Shown piece by piece: positions 1 to 11,400 of a stretch of 64,000 nucleotides of DNA. Made by a program: the position numbers and the translations under genes. The stretch is taken from assembly GCA_015680685.1 (NCBI GenBank), contig MNCI01003467.1, positions 64,440 through 128,439 on the forward strand. The letters are read 5' to 3'. Numbering within the stretch: the first letter of the stretch is position 1; the number at the start of each line of letters is the position of its first letter. This DNA comes from Gnetum montanum. Taxonomy: Eukaryota > Streptophyta > Gnetopsida > Gnetales > Gnetaceae. The notes under the pieces were generated by a model that searched no databases, was not told the origin of the DNA, and saw only the letters and a program-made list of their open reading frames with translations.

Positions 1-239
1 ATCCGGTTGAGGAGCCTTCCCGTATGGACAAAGAAGGGTAGAAACTACGGTTTGAGTTACCCAGGATACAACCTCCTATCAATAAATGCCTTTTTCTTTT
101 TGTTATTTGTTTGTTTACTTGTTTGGTTAATTCTTGCTATGTTGTGTTATGCTAGGTAGTGTAGCACAATGTAGCATTTGTCTTAAATTAATCTACTTTT
201 TCCTAATGCGAACATGCTTTGCTACCAGAGGAAAAAGAA

Positions 240-2000
240 TAAGAAGAAGGTGGAGAAGAGGTGATAGCCCTTGAAATGAGAGTGACTAATAAAGATGCAA
301 GGGCCCTAGCCACAGAGGAAAGGGCCCTAGTCAAGAGAGAAGAAGCTTTAGCTGTAAAGGAAGGGCTTCTCGTCGATGAGGAAAATACTCCTGTTGACAA
401 GGAGGAAATTTCTTCCAATGAGGAGGACTCCCTTTTTGATGAGGATGTTGGTACGACAAAAAGAAGGGCGCTAGTGAATAAAGAAAAGGCCCATGTCAAC
501 TAGGAAAGGACCTCTGCCAATGATCCCTTTGCTGAATGTAGTTCAGCCTCGGAGGAGCAGATGAACATAGAGGGTGTTGCCATGGTGTTAAGCTAGTAAG
601 AAGAAGGGGAGCTACAACTAGATGCTGGTGAGTTTGACCACATATTCAATAGTATGTCGATGGATGACCCCTCCTCTATAACCCCTCAGGGTTTTCTGGG
701 TAGGAGCCTTTACACTATCATTTGCATTGCTCATTAGCCTTATTGTAGTCCTCTTGGTCATAACTAACACGTTTTGTTGTGTAGTAGACACCGCTATTGA
801 CACTGCAAGACCTTCTTCAATCCACTTGTGACCATGGGACAAGACCCTCAATAAGTTTACGTTCATGTAGGGGGTGGTCAATGACATGATTGACCATCTC
901 AAGAAGATCGATCCAAAAGTGAGTAAGTGAAGTAGCTATGCTAGGATTTTTAAATTGCTATGCTAGACCTTTTAGATTGTCAAACTTTTCTACGCTACTA
1001 TGACTAATGTAGTTTTTATGTCTAGTTGACAGCCTCTCACCTCAAGTGGGACTCGAAACAAGTAGTTAAGGTTAACATCGTGCTTGCATTCCTGCCAAAA
1101 GTGACCAAGGTACCTCGTCGCATATACGACGAGGCTAGCGAATGCACATTGTACTCGGCACACTCCTTGTCGGAGTGCAGGCATGTGAATGAAGACTTAT
1201 GGAAATGGGTCCAGAAGCTTGAGAAGGAGAAAGCCAACTTGACCGTTGAGGTGAAAGAAATCTACTCCAGAAATGAGTTTCTTTTGGCCCATGATACCAA
1301 CGATGGCAATTGGTGCATGGCCATCATCGATTATGCAAGATATTGGATAGTCGTGTAGCACAACAATGAGGCCACATGCTAAATAATTGAGCAGTGAATG
1401 TAGATGGACTTGTTGGCCCAGAAGAACCAAGATTGGAAGGATTATAGTGCAATAGTTTACAAGTGGGGGCAGTCCCAGAAAAACCACAAGCATATGTATA
1501 AACTAGAACACGCCACCTACCATAAACAATACCTGGATGCTTCAGTTAAGTTGTATACTCATGAAGTATTCCTGGATGCAATTGGTGCTTTTGGGGCTTA
1601 CAACAAGTTCATGCAACAAGTGATGGTCAGTGAATCCCCTGAACAGAAAGTAAGTTTCCCCATGGGTGGGACCGCCACTACCTCCTTTTTGCCAAGATGG
1701 ATAGCTATTGAAAGTTGTAGCAGACACTAACTTGGGTGATAGGCACTGGGAAAATATTATAGAGGAGGAGGTATGGCAACGCCTCAGCACTAGCTTGGAT
1801 CACATACCCCCCAAGATAGATGCAGGGCCATCTCGGGTTAGTCACTTTCTATGATGCAACTGCTTATTTCATTCTAGTTTTTAGTGACTCTAGCTCACTA
1901 CTTCATTTTCTATGATATAGGTTCCAGATGAAGATGAAAGGCCCTTTGAGGGTGGCAACGATGGTGTGATGGAAGATGATGCAAGAGAAGATGATGCATG
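240..2000 (+). pseudogene. Decayed coiled-coil reading frame with intron-like gaps, unidentified
   Basis: I do not recognise this family. Open segments at 261-503, 1026-1358 and 1404-1730 are rich in Glu, Lys and Leu; the first contains repeated ALVKREEALAVKEG-type heptads and the second contains LWKWVQKLEKEKANL, both coiled-coil-like. The frame reading VVNDMIDHLKKIDPK just before 918 is followed by GTGAGT, and the next open segment starts after TCTAG at 1025. A second pyrimidine-rich stretch ending in AG lies just before 1921, where an acidic tail begins (PDEDERPFEGG). This looks like exons and introns, but stops interrupt it. It could be an extra ORF of a retrotransposon or a captured host gene fragment. 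It lies beyond the 3' side of element A and on the opposite strand. Confidence 0.35.
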
Positions 2001-2140
2001 AGAGTAAGGGATCCTATTTATACTTTTGAAAAACTATTGCAAACATTATTTAATTGTGACTTTGAATGGAAAATGAAGTATGACAGAATTAGTTTTATTC
2101 TAGGTTATGCATTGTCTATGTTATCTACTTTTATCTTTTT

Positions 2141-2560
2141 GTGTCTTAGTTTTAGGCCATTTCGGGGCATGGTCAGGTGATGTGGAAAAGAAATTATTTA
2201 TTATTTTTTATTTTTTTAATAGCCAGTTTTATGCCTTACCAAGCCATAGTGGTAGTTTAAGGCCATTCCGGGCCATCGCTAGTTTTAGGCCATTTTAGGC
2301 CATCGTGAATACGTGGGGTAATGAAAATTTTGTTAATTTTAGGCCTTAGCAGGCCATAACGTGATGCAATTGGAAGATTTTTCCAGTTTTAGGCCTTAGC
2401 AATCCATATGTAGTTTTAGGCCATTTCAGGCCATGATGTAATGTAAACGGGGGATTTTGCTAGTTTTAGGCCTTAGCGGGCTATAACATAATGTAAACAG
2501 AAAATTTTGCCAGTTTAAGGCTGTAGTGGGCTGTAATGTAATGTGAATGGAGAATATGGG
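2141..2560. repeat. Degenerate tandem repeat, AGTTTTAGGCC units
   Basis: About eight to ten units contain AGTTTTAGGCCTTAGC or AGTTTTAGGCCATTTC followed by a second GGCC half. The later units repeat at roughly 55-60 bp with a spacer ending TGTAATGTAAAC. The reverse complement of the unit occurs once or twice at 58396-58450, just after the protease of element B. In both elements it therefore sits shortly downstream of the protease, which suggests expansion of a sequence native to the element. Confidence 0.75.
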
Positions 2561-2849
2561 AATGGTTTAAAATAATAAGTTTGTAGCCTAGTGTAGATAA
2601 ATGGATCTGAAGCAAACAAGAAAGAAATGTACAATGGATGTTAATTGAGTAGGAAGTAGTGGAGTTGCTACACTATACGTAACTACTTCCTGATCCATCA
2701 TGGATTTGGTGAGGTGTAAGGCCGAGAAGCTTTACTATAACATTTTTCTACATCGTTGTCTTTCGCTTGGAAAGGAAACTTGACCCACACATTTTCATTT
2801 TTTGAGCCAGTGGGTTATGCTGGCTTTTTTGTTAAACATTTAGTGGTGA

Positions 2850-3527
2850 TGGAGACAGGTGTCTCATTCTTAGAGGTTATGACCTTTGAACCCTATTCCA
2901 TATCTATGTTGTTTATTACTTAGGTTGCCACCTCGTCACTGTGGATCACCACCTCCTTACCTACATAGGGTAGATGGATTTCTTGATGTATGGATGAAGA
3001 GATGGCCCTGAGTTAGGCTAACCATGACCTCCCAAGATCAGGTTAAACCCGAGCATCTCTTCCACCATGATAAACATTGCATTTGTGGGGAACTGGTCCC
3101 CTACCACAAACTCAATGTGGATAGTGCCTTTCACCATGACCCATGCCCCATTGAATGATTTCAAGCATGACATTATCATGGGTTTGATTTGGTATACCAA
3201 ACCCAGTTTATCTACAATGGGAAATGGGATGACATTCGTAGTAGCCCCATCATCATTGTGTACTCTTCGGATCTTATGTTGGGCCACCCAAATTATGATG
3301 AATAAAGGTGCTATAGTCACCTGACCTTTCTCAGGGTCTTCCCTAATGGATTTATCATAGAATGTCAATTTGGATGGCTGCAGTCCTACAGGTGTAGAAG
3401 GACGCAAAACTGAGTGAATTACTTTCTCTTTTGCTGGCATGTTCTCATCAATTAGTATTGCCATTAACATACGAACCAGAGCCTCACGGTGTGTGTTAGA
3501 AGGCATTATCAAGTCATATAGGCTCAA
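2850..3527 (-). pseudogene. Retroviral-type aspartic protease, element A
   Basis: The open part (3527-3018) has the leader MSLYDLIMPSNTHREAL and the catalytic region IRRVHNDDGATTNV. The usual protease motif here is hydrophobic-hydrophobic-D-D/S-G. Later come CLKSFNGAW and FNLILGG, the second conserved protease block. A frameshift near 3030 breaks the frame; the next frame continues with LRAISSSIHQEIHLPY to about 2850, matching element B residue for residue in places. In life it would cleave the gag polyprotein inside the virus-like particle. The catalytic Asp is present, but the preceding IL/IV is changed to HN and the frame is broken, so it is surely inactive. Confidence 0.8.
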
Positions 3528-3539
3528 CGTTGTGTTCTT

Positions 3540-4070
3540 TTGTTTTACAGCCTACCTGACATGAGTAAGAGCACTAAATAGGTCTTGTCCATCTTCTTGT
3601 TGTTTGTTGTCCTTCTCCTCTTCTATTCATCCAAGGAGATGAATTTCCCAAGGAGGAATAGCTCTGGGTTTAGGATCAGACCCTTTCAGGTGAGGTTGCA
3701 ATGACTGTGAGCATGTAGCAACGTTACCCTTTGGTGATGAGGACATAGATGCAAAGGAGGAGGGGCTAGGCATGGAAGGACCTGGGGTGGTACCTTTCGT
3801 TGTTGCCTTGCCTGTCGAGCACTCTTCTTGTTTCCTTTGATGAGAAGGCTACAGTATCGTCTTATGAGGGGTGGGGATGATTGAGTGGCTTGGCCCCCTG
3901 ATGATGAATGATCTTTGTGGTGTTAGGATGGATGGTAGTGTAGTATTTTTTACAAAAGATGTATGGATAGATATCTAAGGAGGGACCTTTAGGAAAAATG
4001 GTTGTTGCAGGGTTTTTATAGCCACTATTGGTGTTTGTGCACTGCGCTGAGGCACACAAACCACAAACGA
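3540..4070 (-). pseudogene. Low-complexity gag-protease linker, element A
   Basis: This stretch joins the gag C-terminal domain and the protease. It holds only short minus-strand open segments (for example 4059-3862) and no domain I can name. In elements B and C the same interval is a linker rich in Pro, Lys and Thr with repeated PFVIxxP peptides, but here the repeats are not clearly kept. It is probably the equivalent linker after indels. Confidence 0.5.
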
Positions 4071-4442
4071 CTACTGAGGCGGTTTGGAATTATTGTCCAC
4101 GCCGATAGTGTTGATAATCCAACTATAATTGTTGGTGTTAAGTGGATCTCTGTAAACATGCATTGATTGATTCTCGGGATGCACGGGGTTGCTTTCATCT
4201 AGAACAAGCTTCCCTTGATCAATCATTCTTTGAATGTCATCCTTTAACACCAAATAGTAATCTGTGTCATGATCACATAGTTGATGATAATCATAGAACC
4301 ACTCTAGCCTGAAATTCTTAGGAATAGGGGGCTTTCTGGGCAAGGCCAAAGAGGGGTTCCTAAGGAGCTCACAGTACCATTGATGTCTTTTGGTTGCCTC
4401 CTCTAACATTTTCTTGTGTTGAATGTACCCCACCCCCAGCAA
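4071..4442 (-). pseudogene. Gag C-terminal domain, element A
   Basis: Begins with GYIQHKKMLEEATKRHQWYC, continues PRKPPIPKNFRLEWFYDYHQ and ends with a His-Asp segment HDTDYYLVLKDDIQRMIDQG. Plant Tat-type gag proteins have this same block (CxxHQxxGHDTxxCxxLKxxIQxLIxxG), a degenerate zinc-binding region used to bind RNA. The first Cys is replaced by Tyr, so metal binding is doubtful. The equivalent block occurs at about 56400-56640 (B) and 62215-62460 (C). A shares the protease's frame here but not that of the gag core, so an indel lies at about 4450-4680. Confidence 0.75.
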
Positions 4443-4679
4443 TTTCTTTAAAATTTTTAAAGGCTTGATGGGTAGCGGGGTGTATTTAGAGTGATCTTTA
4501 TGCTCAAAATTAGGCTTAGGTGGGTGGATGCTTTGGGTGTTGAGGTGAAGGCTTGAGTGGAATTGCTTGGTGTGGGTGTGGGGTTAGTCGGTGCAATGGC
4601 CACCTTCTTCTTGTTCTTGTTGTTGGGCTTAGCTTCGTTTGCCACAGCGGCCACTGTGGCGATTGTAGCCTTGCCCTTT

Positions 4680-5218
4680 TCTTTTTAATTTTTTGTAAAC
4701 ATGTTCTTTTATGCAACATATGCTAGGTCTTTACTTAACTCAACTGCATCTTGTATGCTCTTGGTCTAGGCAAAAGCTTGAATAAGAGTTCATGGAGCGA
4801 GATAGTACAGTTTGAACTTAATGAAGTCGTTCACTACACCCTTAAAGATGGCCAGTAGAAGGGCCTCTATGATAGGCTCATGGATCTCATTAAGGGTAGT
4901 GCTCCATCTCTGTATGCATTTCTAGACTGGTTCTAGGGGATCTTGCTTCATGCTCATTAACTGATCCAACATAAATGCTGGTCTCAAGTTATACTTGAAA
5001 CGAGTTACAAATTGAGTCAGCAACTCTTCTAGGATTGAGATAGAAAAGTGTGGGAGCATGCAATACCAGTCCAAAGCCTTACCTGTCAAAGACATGGCAA
5101 AGATGCAGATGATTGTGTGTAGCCATTTTTGCAAATGAAGGGACTCAGATCTAAATGTAACAAGATGCACGTTGGGATCACCCTCCCTATTGTATTTTGT
5201 GAAGTGGGGGAGTGGCAT
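4680..5218 (-). pseudogene. Gag core (retrotransposon gag domain), element A
   Basis: The open segment 5218-4922 reads MPLPHFTKYNREGDPNVHL, then SLTGKALDWYCML and LEELLTQFVTRFKYN. This is the plant gypsy gag core (PxFxKYxGxxDPxxHL ... LxGxAxxWY). After an in-frame TAG it continues to about 4680 with STTLNEIHEPIIEA, FKGVVNDFIKFKLYYLAP and AVELSKDLAYVA, matching elements B and C. It would build the capsid shell that packages element RNA. The Trp in DWY is kept here, whereas element B has a stop at that position. Confidence 0.85.
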
Positions 5219-5474
5219 CCCAGGGGGTCATGTTAGCATGGGGACTGTTGAGTTGATGGGATTGTCATGGTAGAAATCCATGACTTGTACCATGTTAGAA
5301 CTAATAGCCTTGAGGCATCGAACCTCTTCAGTAAGGGTCTAGATAAGTTGAAATGCTTGATCCAGACCTGAGGGCAACGTAGATGATTGTGGAGCTGTAG
5401 AGGCCGTGACCTGGCTTATTAGTGGCATCGTTGGGGTGGCCCCTATGATAGGTGCTACTTGCACTATCCACCAC

Positions 5475-5906
5475 CTAGTGGGTGGTGCTGTTGGAGCGAT
5501 GACCGCTGGTTTTGCTACAGGATAGGTTGTTTGCGTGATCAGTTGGGCAGGCTAGAGTCCCATGCTTCGTTGTACCATTTGCAGGACTTCGTACGTTTGG
5601 TGGTGAGCATAGTGGGACATTTGTGAAGGTTGCAAAGCAGGGGGAGTGAACAAGGTCCACCACGTGGTTGGGGGTAGACCCACTACTGATGGGGGAATAG
5701 GTGTAGATACCAGAATGGATGTGGAAATTGTATGCAACTGTGATGTAGGTATTGAGTGGATGTAAGGTAGGGTAGTCATGATATGTGCATGGTACGAAGA
5801 AGGAATGGATTGGGGAACAGATTGTGGGGGGGGTAGTGCGTGGAAATGAGATGGGGGAATAGGCATTTTGATACATGTAGGGCATGGCATGGCTACCCAT
5901 TTCCAA
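5475..5906 (-). pseudogene. Pro/Ser/His-rich N-terminal gag region, element A
   Basis: An open segment rich in Pro, Ser, His, Tyr and Thr lies directly upstream of the gag core on the minus strand. Its composition fits the poorly conserved N-terminal part of plant Tat-type gag. A second frame (5890-5552) is also open over most of it, so the true frame is uncertain. No domain or signal sequence is visible. The interval 5219-5474 between this and the core carries the VDFYHDNPI-type lead-in seen in B and C. Confidence 0.45.
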
Positions 5907-6670
5907 TGAAATTATGGGTTACAACATTACAGATGTAATCATGAAGGGAGTAGCGGTGAAGAGCATGTTCAACCAGAAGGATGGGGAGGGAGGAATAGTC
6001 GTAGGATTAGTTAACCTCCATCCTAGGACTAGGAATCTAGGTTCTCTTGTCCATCTTGAAATGCCTTGTCATAGTGAGATGCCATGTATCATGGCTTCCT
6101 AGGCCTAGTTGTCCATATGAGCTGATCTAAGATCCACTGATACATTTGCATTAGAGGAATGGAAATACCAAGATTGGGAATAAATTCCCTCCCATTGGGG
6201 TAAGTGAACTCAAAGCTATGTTTGTCTTTGAGTTTGTGTGCATCTAAGGGTAGATTCACCTAGACCTTAGCATAGAGAAAATTGTAGAGCTCGGTTTGCT
6301 GTGTCAATCTCTTAGGTTATTGGTTTTGGATCCTGAGAGATCAACATAGCTCTCACACTAGGTTGAGCTATTTCTTGGCACCTGTGGTGCCTTGAATCGA
6401 AAAAGGAACCTCAACATTAGAGGTAGCAACAGAGGTGGTTGAGGAAATCATTTTCATGAGGCTGGAAATGGTTTGCAAATGAGAAAAACAAAGAGATCAA
6501 GTGGCGATTGGAGGATTTCTGTCCTACATGGTTCCAAAGGAACCATCAATGCGATCAACTTGTACCACACACTGCGTAAACAACCATAAGGATGTCACGT
6601 TTACGTAGATAAGTAACAAGGTATAGAAAGCATGCAAGACTACCTATGAGACACAAAAGGGGCACCAAAA
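5907..6670 (-). other. Element A leader, non-coding
   Basis: Lies between the PBS-like site and gag. No domain is visible. The part near 6540 contains TTGATGGTTCCTTTGGAACC on the minus strand, which is matched in unit H near 53225-53245 (TTGATGGTTCCCTTGGAACC), so it is conserved leader sequence of this family rather than unique DNA. Confidence 0.55.
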
Positions 6671-6689
6671 GGCCCTCCTTCTAGTTCCA
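6671..6689 (-). promoter_or_regulatory. Putative primer-binding site, element A
   Basis: On the minus strand, TGGAACTAGAAGGAGGGCC starts a few bases after the LTR end CTACA. The same block follows the LTR in B (54551-54569) and, with a changed start, in H (about 53033-53053). Position and the initial TGG fit a reverse-transcription primer site. I cannot name the tRNA with certainty. Confidence 0.5.
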
Positions 6690-7254
6690 GAAAACTGTAG
6701 CAACTAAAAACATTGGTGGCTGGAAACACCGAGAGGTTGCCAGGTGAATAGTTTTAACCCTGGATCATGCGAGGGCCATGCTGGATAAAATGGAAGCAGG
6801 GAATCCTAAATGGTCTGGTTGATTAGATAGGAACTTAATTAGTGTAACTTAACCTTACATGAATGTTTTTTTAAGTTTGAAATGTGCAAGGTAAAATTGA
6901 TAATCAATAAATGTAGAAATAAAAGAAATAATGCTAGACAAAGCTAATAATGAAGAGATAACAGAATATACTGGGGTAAGAAATGCACCACCACAAAGTC
7001 ACAATTTCGATTTTTTACCTTGTTTGAAAATGTATAACAAGTGATGCAATGCCAAAGGTGCACAGAAAGTTCAAGAATAATCAGAACACTCAAAATGTAC
7101 CAACTGTGCCTTTGAGTGCAAACTTAAAAGCCAATCGTAGAAAAGCCAATGCGCAAAATGCCAATGAAAAAAGCTAACACAAAATGCCAACCCAAATTAC
7201 CAGCCATAAAAAATTTCCAAAAATTTCCAACCCTTTGGGCATTTCTCGTCAGGG

Positions 7255-7262
7255 TATTTATA
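7255..7262 (-). promoter_or_regulatory. TATA box of LTR A
   Basis: Minus strand reads TAGCCCTATAAATACCCT. The same CTAGCCCTATAAATA context recurs in LTRs B, C and H, and a variant occurs in D, which marks the U3/R promoter of this family. Confidence 0.75.
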
Positions 7263-7439
7263 GGGCTAGGAGTAAGTGAGGAATGAGGTCTGGATGCCAC
7301 ATGTCCTAGACCCACAAGATGTTGACATGCCCGTATGACGTAGATGTGCAAAATCGGCTATGAATTTGCTACGCTGCAACCATGTTGTCAAAAATGCTCA
7401 TGCTGGAATCCAATGTGAATAATGCAAGCAAGAAATGAA

Positions 7440-8030
7440 GCACATTGAAATAGTATAGCTACTTGCTACACTATGCTATGCTATCTTGTGTGGAATAGCT
7501 TAGCTGCTTACTATGCTGTGCTACACTATGTAGCATAGCACAGCGTAGCCACTGGTTTAAAAAAAGAAACTTGCATTGGAGTCACCAAATTTTTCTAAAA
7601 TATTTGATGCACATCAGGTTAACCTTTGAAGAATTTCATTGATTTTCATCTTTTCTATGCTATGGTATGCTACGTAGCATAGCATAGCGTAGTGGCCAAT
7701 GTGACTTGCATATTGTTAGAATTGCAGGGTTTCATGCAAAAACTTTGCTTGTGGTTCAAAGACTAACTATGAAAGGGTAGCTTTGGAAACCACAATGCTA
7801 TTAGATGTAGTTATTTTACCTAAAAATCTTGGCAGAGGATTCTTTGCATGCTTCACCCTTGCTATGCTATGCTACACTATGTAGCATAACATAGCATAGC
7901 ACCCTGTGCCAGCAGAATTCTGACTTTGCCTTATGCGAACATCTTGCTAAAACTTGTAGTCGGACACTTGATTAATGTTTCAAATGACTACTACATTGCG
8001 TGGTGTAGCATAGCGTAGCATACTTCTCCA
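7440..8030. repeat. Clusters of TAGCATAGC / GCTATGCTA motif
   Basis: Four clusters (about 7445-7555, 7660-7695, 7855-7905, 8000-8025) are made of palindromic variants such as TATGCTACGTAGCATAGCAT. They lie in the U3 part of LTR A. The same motif fills the U3 of LTRs B and C (53570-53840, 60020-60210) and recurs more sparsely at 100-180 and 935-1000 and at the right end of the window. Confidence 0.8.
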
Positions 8031-8426
8031 CTTAGAAAACTTTCCGAACTGTTTTTCCCATCCTGAGCACCATCGACAACTCCTATCATGTTTGTTGACT
8101 AGATTGTCAACCGGGTGAATTGTTCAAGTAGGCAAGTGAGAGAGTCCATCAGGCCTACTAGTCCTAGGAGTAGAAAACTTGTCGGACTGCATAGTCTAGC
8201 CTCAGTGTCTACACTTTTTGGCCAAACTTGTGGAAGTCCTTACTTGAACTCCAAGACCCCGGTGAACTAAGAGGATCTCGAAATTTTATGGTGTTTCAGG
8301 TATCATTTGGTGCCTATAACATGACAACATAAGACCAATTATTAATTAATGCAAAACAAGAAAAATTTAAAACATAAGTATATATCCAAAAATATATATA
8401 AAATAAATAGCCAACAACCTAGTAAA

Positions 8427-11400
8427 CTAAACTAAACTAAAATAAACCATAGCAAAACTAGAATAAAAAAAGCAAATGTAAGAGGGTTCTAGAGTACCAT
8501 ATTCTATAGGGAAAGTTTGAATAGCAACCTCTACACAATGGAGGAGGTTCTCTTTAGACATGTTAGCTAAGTCTATGTCCCTAAGAAACAATGGTAAGAA
8601 TGTTTCTCTCATTGACATTACTCCAAGTGGGAGGCTTATGTAAGGAGGTGGTAGTAGTTACCTCCCTTCGGGTAGTGGTCATCTGACGAATAGGGAAGTT
8701 ATCCACAACCACACTATCTATGAATAACTTGTAGAATTCTTTTGCATTGATCCCCTTCATAAACAATTTCAATTAGTTTTGTTCTATAGATTCATCTTGC
8801 ATCCACTTAAGGTTGGAATTTCTCTTGGTCTTGTATTGCCTTTTGTGATCCTTTTGCACTTAGCCCCACTCAAGGACCCAAGAGCAATAGTCCTATTCGC
8901 CAACCTTGTGGTTTATTAGATCAATTTGAAGCTTTTGCTCTGCTACCTATTGGGCAAGGGAAACCTTTCCATGATTATCATTCTAGTAGCATGTCCAATT
9001 TATTTCTTTGATGTGCAGGGAGTCCTTGTTGGTCACTTGGACCTCCACAAACTCCTTGTGGTCCTTGAGATCCTTTACCTTCCTCTTCAATTGCTTGTTC
9101 TCCTTCCTTAATGTCACAAGTTATCCCACAAGAACTCATTAGAGTGTCTACATTTCCATAAATATTTTTCACATGAGAGTGCATATGAAGTGGTACACAC
9201 ATATAACTTATGTGGGACATTTACCACATTAGGAGGGAGGATAGGTAATACATCAATTTCTATGGCCTAGTTAGGATCCCATCTCAACTTAGCCTATAAA
9301 TGATAGCAAACAAACTACAAAAACTTAGATACATAAAATTAGTTAACAGCTAAAAATAGAGAATAAAAAAATTGCATAACCATAAAAAAACAAATAAAAA
9401 CCAAAAACATGTAAACAGGAAAGGAAAAATTAGTTAGAACTCTCATGGACTTTAGGAGCTATTTGGTGCAACCAATTGATCATATCTTTCTCTATGCCCC
9501 ACATGAACTCAATTTTATCAAGGGTACCCACCCATGGTTGCATGTGAAAGGTGGAGGTGGAAGCATTAGCTTGAGGCTCCAGAGCTACAACAACCATAGT
9601 AGGCAATCAACAACTAATAACTAAGGTCAAGCATGAAACAACAAAAATAACATATACAACATGTAAAACTAGAAATCACAAGTACCTAAAAGATCCTTTG
9701 ATGTGAAGGTAGGAGGTTCACCTAAGTGTAAGTCCTTAAAAAGGCATCAAAGTTATTTACTAGAGTATGGGATAGACACTCATCCTCATGATGTTTTAGC
9801 ACTTCCTCCTCTTGACTCCTTTCCACCTTAGTTGCTATCACTGTATGATGAATCATGTTTTTCATAAACTCTGATATTAGAGTGGCCATGATATCGGGTA
9901 TGCAATATCATGGCCCAAGATATGATATTACATGTGTTCAGGAACTGGGATAGTTACTTGTGTTAGGCTAGATTAGACAATAGTTTACTTAGCACTTAAT
10001 TACTCTCACTTTTCTTCTTGTTCTAGTTCATCAAATTGATAAAACACAAAATAATAAAAATCTTATGCCTTAGTCATAGTTAACCATACACTTGCATTTC
10101 ACAAGTGAGATTGGAAAGACAATGAATAGACAACATGAACTCACCATTTAGCTCTAGTGTACTTGGTAATAAAAATTTGTAGAATTTGACTAAATTGCAT
10201 GTGAATGCCTATGATTCATATGGTTGGGCATAGGGGTTCCTTGCCACTCATCACCATCACTATGGTTGCCTACCCCTATTTCTTACCTACAAGAACAACA
10301 ACCACAAAAAATAGAACAAGTTAACATATTTTTCTTACATTGCAAAAATTTTAACCTAAAATATAAATTCAAAAAAAAATTAAATAGCAACATAAATAGA
10401 ACATACCATTAACTCTATCTTGCACCTAGTTAAGCTTGATGATTAGTCTTCTCTTTAAGGATTCCTCAACTATTGGCACTATCTCATCAACCAAAGGCCT
10501 CTTATGTTTTGCTCTAACTAAGCCCTCAGCTTTGATAAGTAACTTAGCCTTTTCCACATTCCCTTTTTTAACATGGGGCTTCCTCCCCATGATGTTCAGG
10601 AATGCACAACATTTCCCATCAAAGCTGTTGGTGGTAATGGACAGTGATTTACCCACATCTTTTGGTAGGTCCTAGACATGCATAGTCTAAACAAGGTACA
10701 TTATCCAAGACTTGGTGAGTTGGGATGGATCTTGAGTCACCCATCATCCATCCTTCTTCACTATGAGAAAATTTGGAAGTCTTCGTAGATAATACATAAA
10801 GAACATGAAATGCGCATCTCACTTCATCATGAGACTTTCTTAGAGGTTTAAGATTCTGGCCTATAGCCCAAAAACCAAATGAGCAACCCATTTGAATTGG
10901 GAGCCCTTCGTTAGAACCTTCTTCATGGTTCACACTTGCTCAATGCTCATTATCTTCCTTTGTAAAATAAACTTCCAAAACACATGAAATTAAAATAGGA
11001 TATACATCCTCTAGCCTTTGGAACTTGGAATTGGCTTAGAGAGAATCCCTTATTACCATGGTGAGTGTTTAACCACTTCTCAACTTCCTCCTAGTGATCC
11101 ACCTCCTTTGCTACTTTGGTGGTAACCATTGCACCCTCATTAGGAGTACCAAAGAGGTCATTGAAGGTGGATTTGTTAACATCTAAGGTAATGATCACAC
11201 TATGAATGTGAGTGATGAACCTCTTGACTCGACTAAAAGAGTCAATGATGTTAGTCATTTCCATAATGGGAATGATGGGGCTTGAGGCCATGAAGATGTC
11301 AAGTAAGCTAGCATGGACAATCCTTGCTCAAATGGCCTCAAGTGCATAACCAACCAACCAATATTGAACAAGTCCCACCTCACTAAACTTGAGAGTTAAT

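Larger units (their letters stand above)
2141..8310 (-). mobile_element. Element A: Tat-type Ty3/gypsy copy, gag-protease only
   Basis: Read on the minus strand the order is LTR (about 8310-6696), PBS-like site (6689-6671), leader, Pro-rich N-terminal region, gag core, C-terminal gag domain, aspartic protease, then the TTTTAGGCC array. Domains and order match elements B and C on the plus strand. No RT, RNase H or IN follows the protease, so it is an internally deleted or non-autonomous copy. At least two frameshifts separate gag core, gag C-terminal domain and the protease end. The outer limits are approximate. Confidence 0.75.
6696..8310 (-). repeat. 5' LTR of element A
   Basis: On the minus strand it ends GTTGCTACA at 6696, immediately before the PBS. 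It contains the TATA box at 7262-7255, a downstream GGTGGTGCATTTCTT block near 6985-7000, and the block with CCACCAATGTTTTTAG near the end; all are shared with LTRs B, C, D and H. The U3 side carries several CTATGCTA/TAGCATAGC clusters. The upper limit is placed where CCTGAAACACCATAAAATTT (minus strand, about 8300-8310) matches the start region of LTR B. It is longer than the 1.03-kb B/C LTR, so insertions are likely. Confidence 0.6.

Noticed and set aside
203-499. Ser-rich open frame on the minus strand
   Set aside because: Antisense shadow of the Glu/Lys-rich coil frame on the plus strand; no motif.
7555-7590. TTTGGTGACTCCAATGC on the minus strand as a primer-binding site
   Set aside because: It resembles a known plant site, but lies inside LTR A, upstream of its TATA box and far from the LTR end where the CTAGAAGGAGGG block sits. 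Possibly a remnant of another inserted element.
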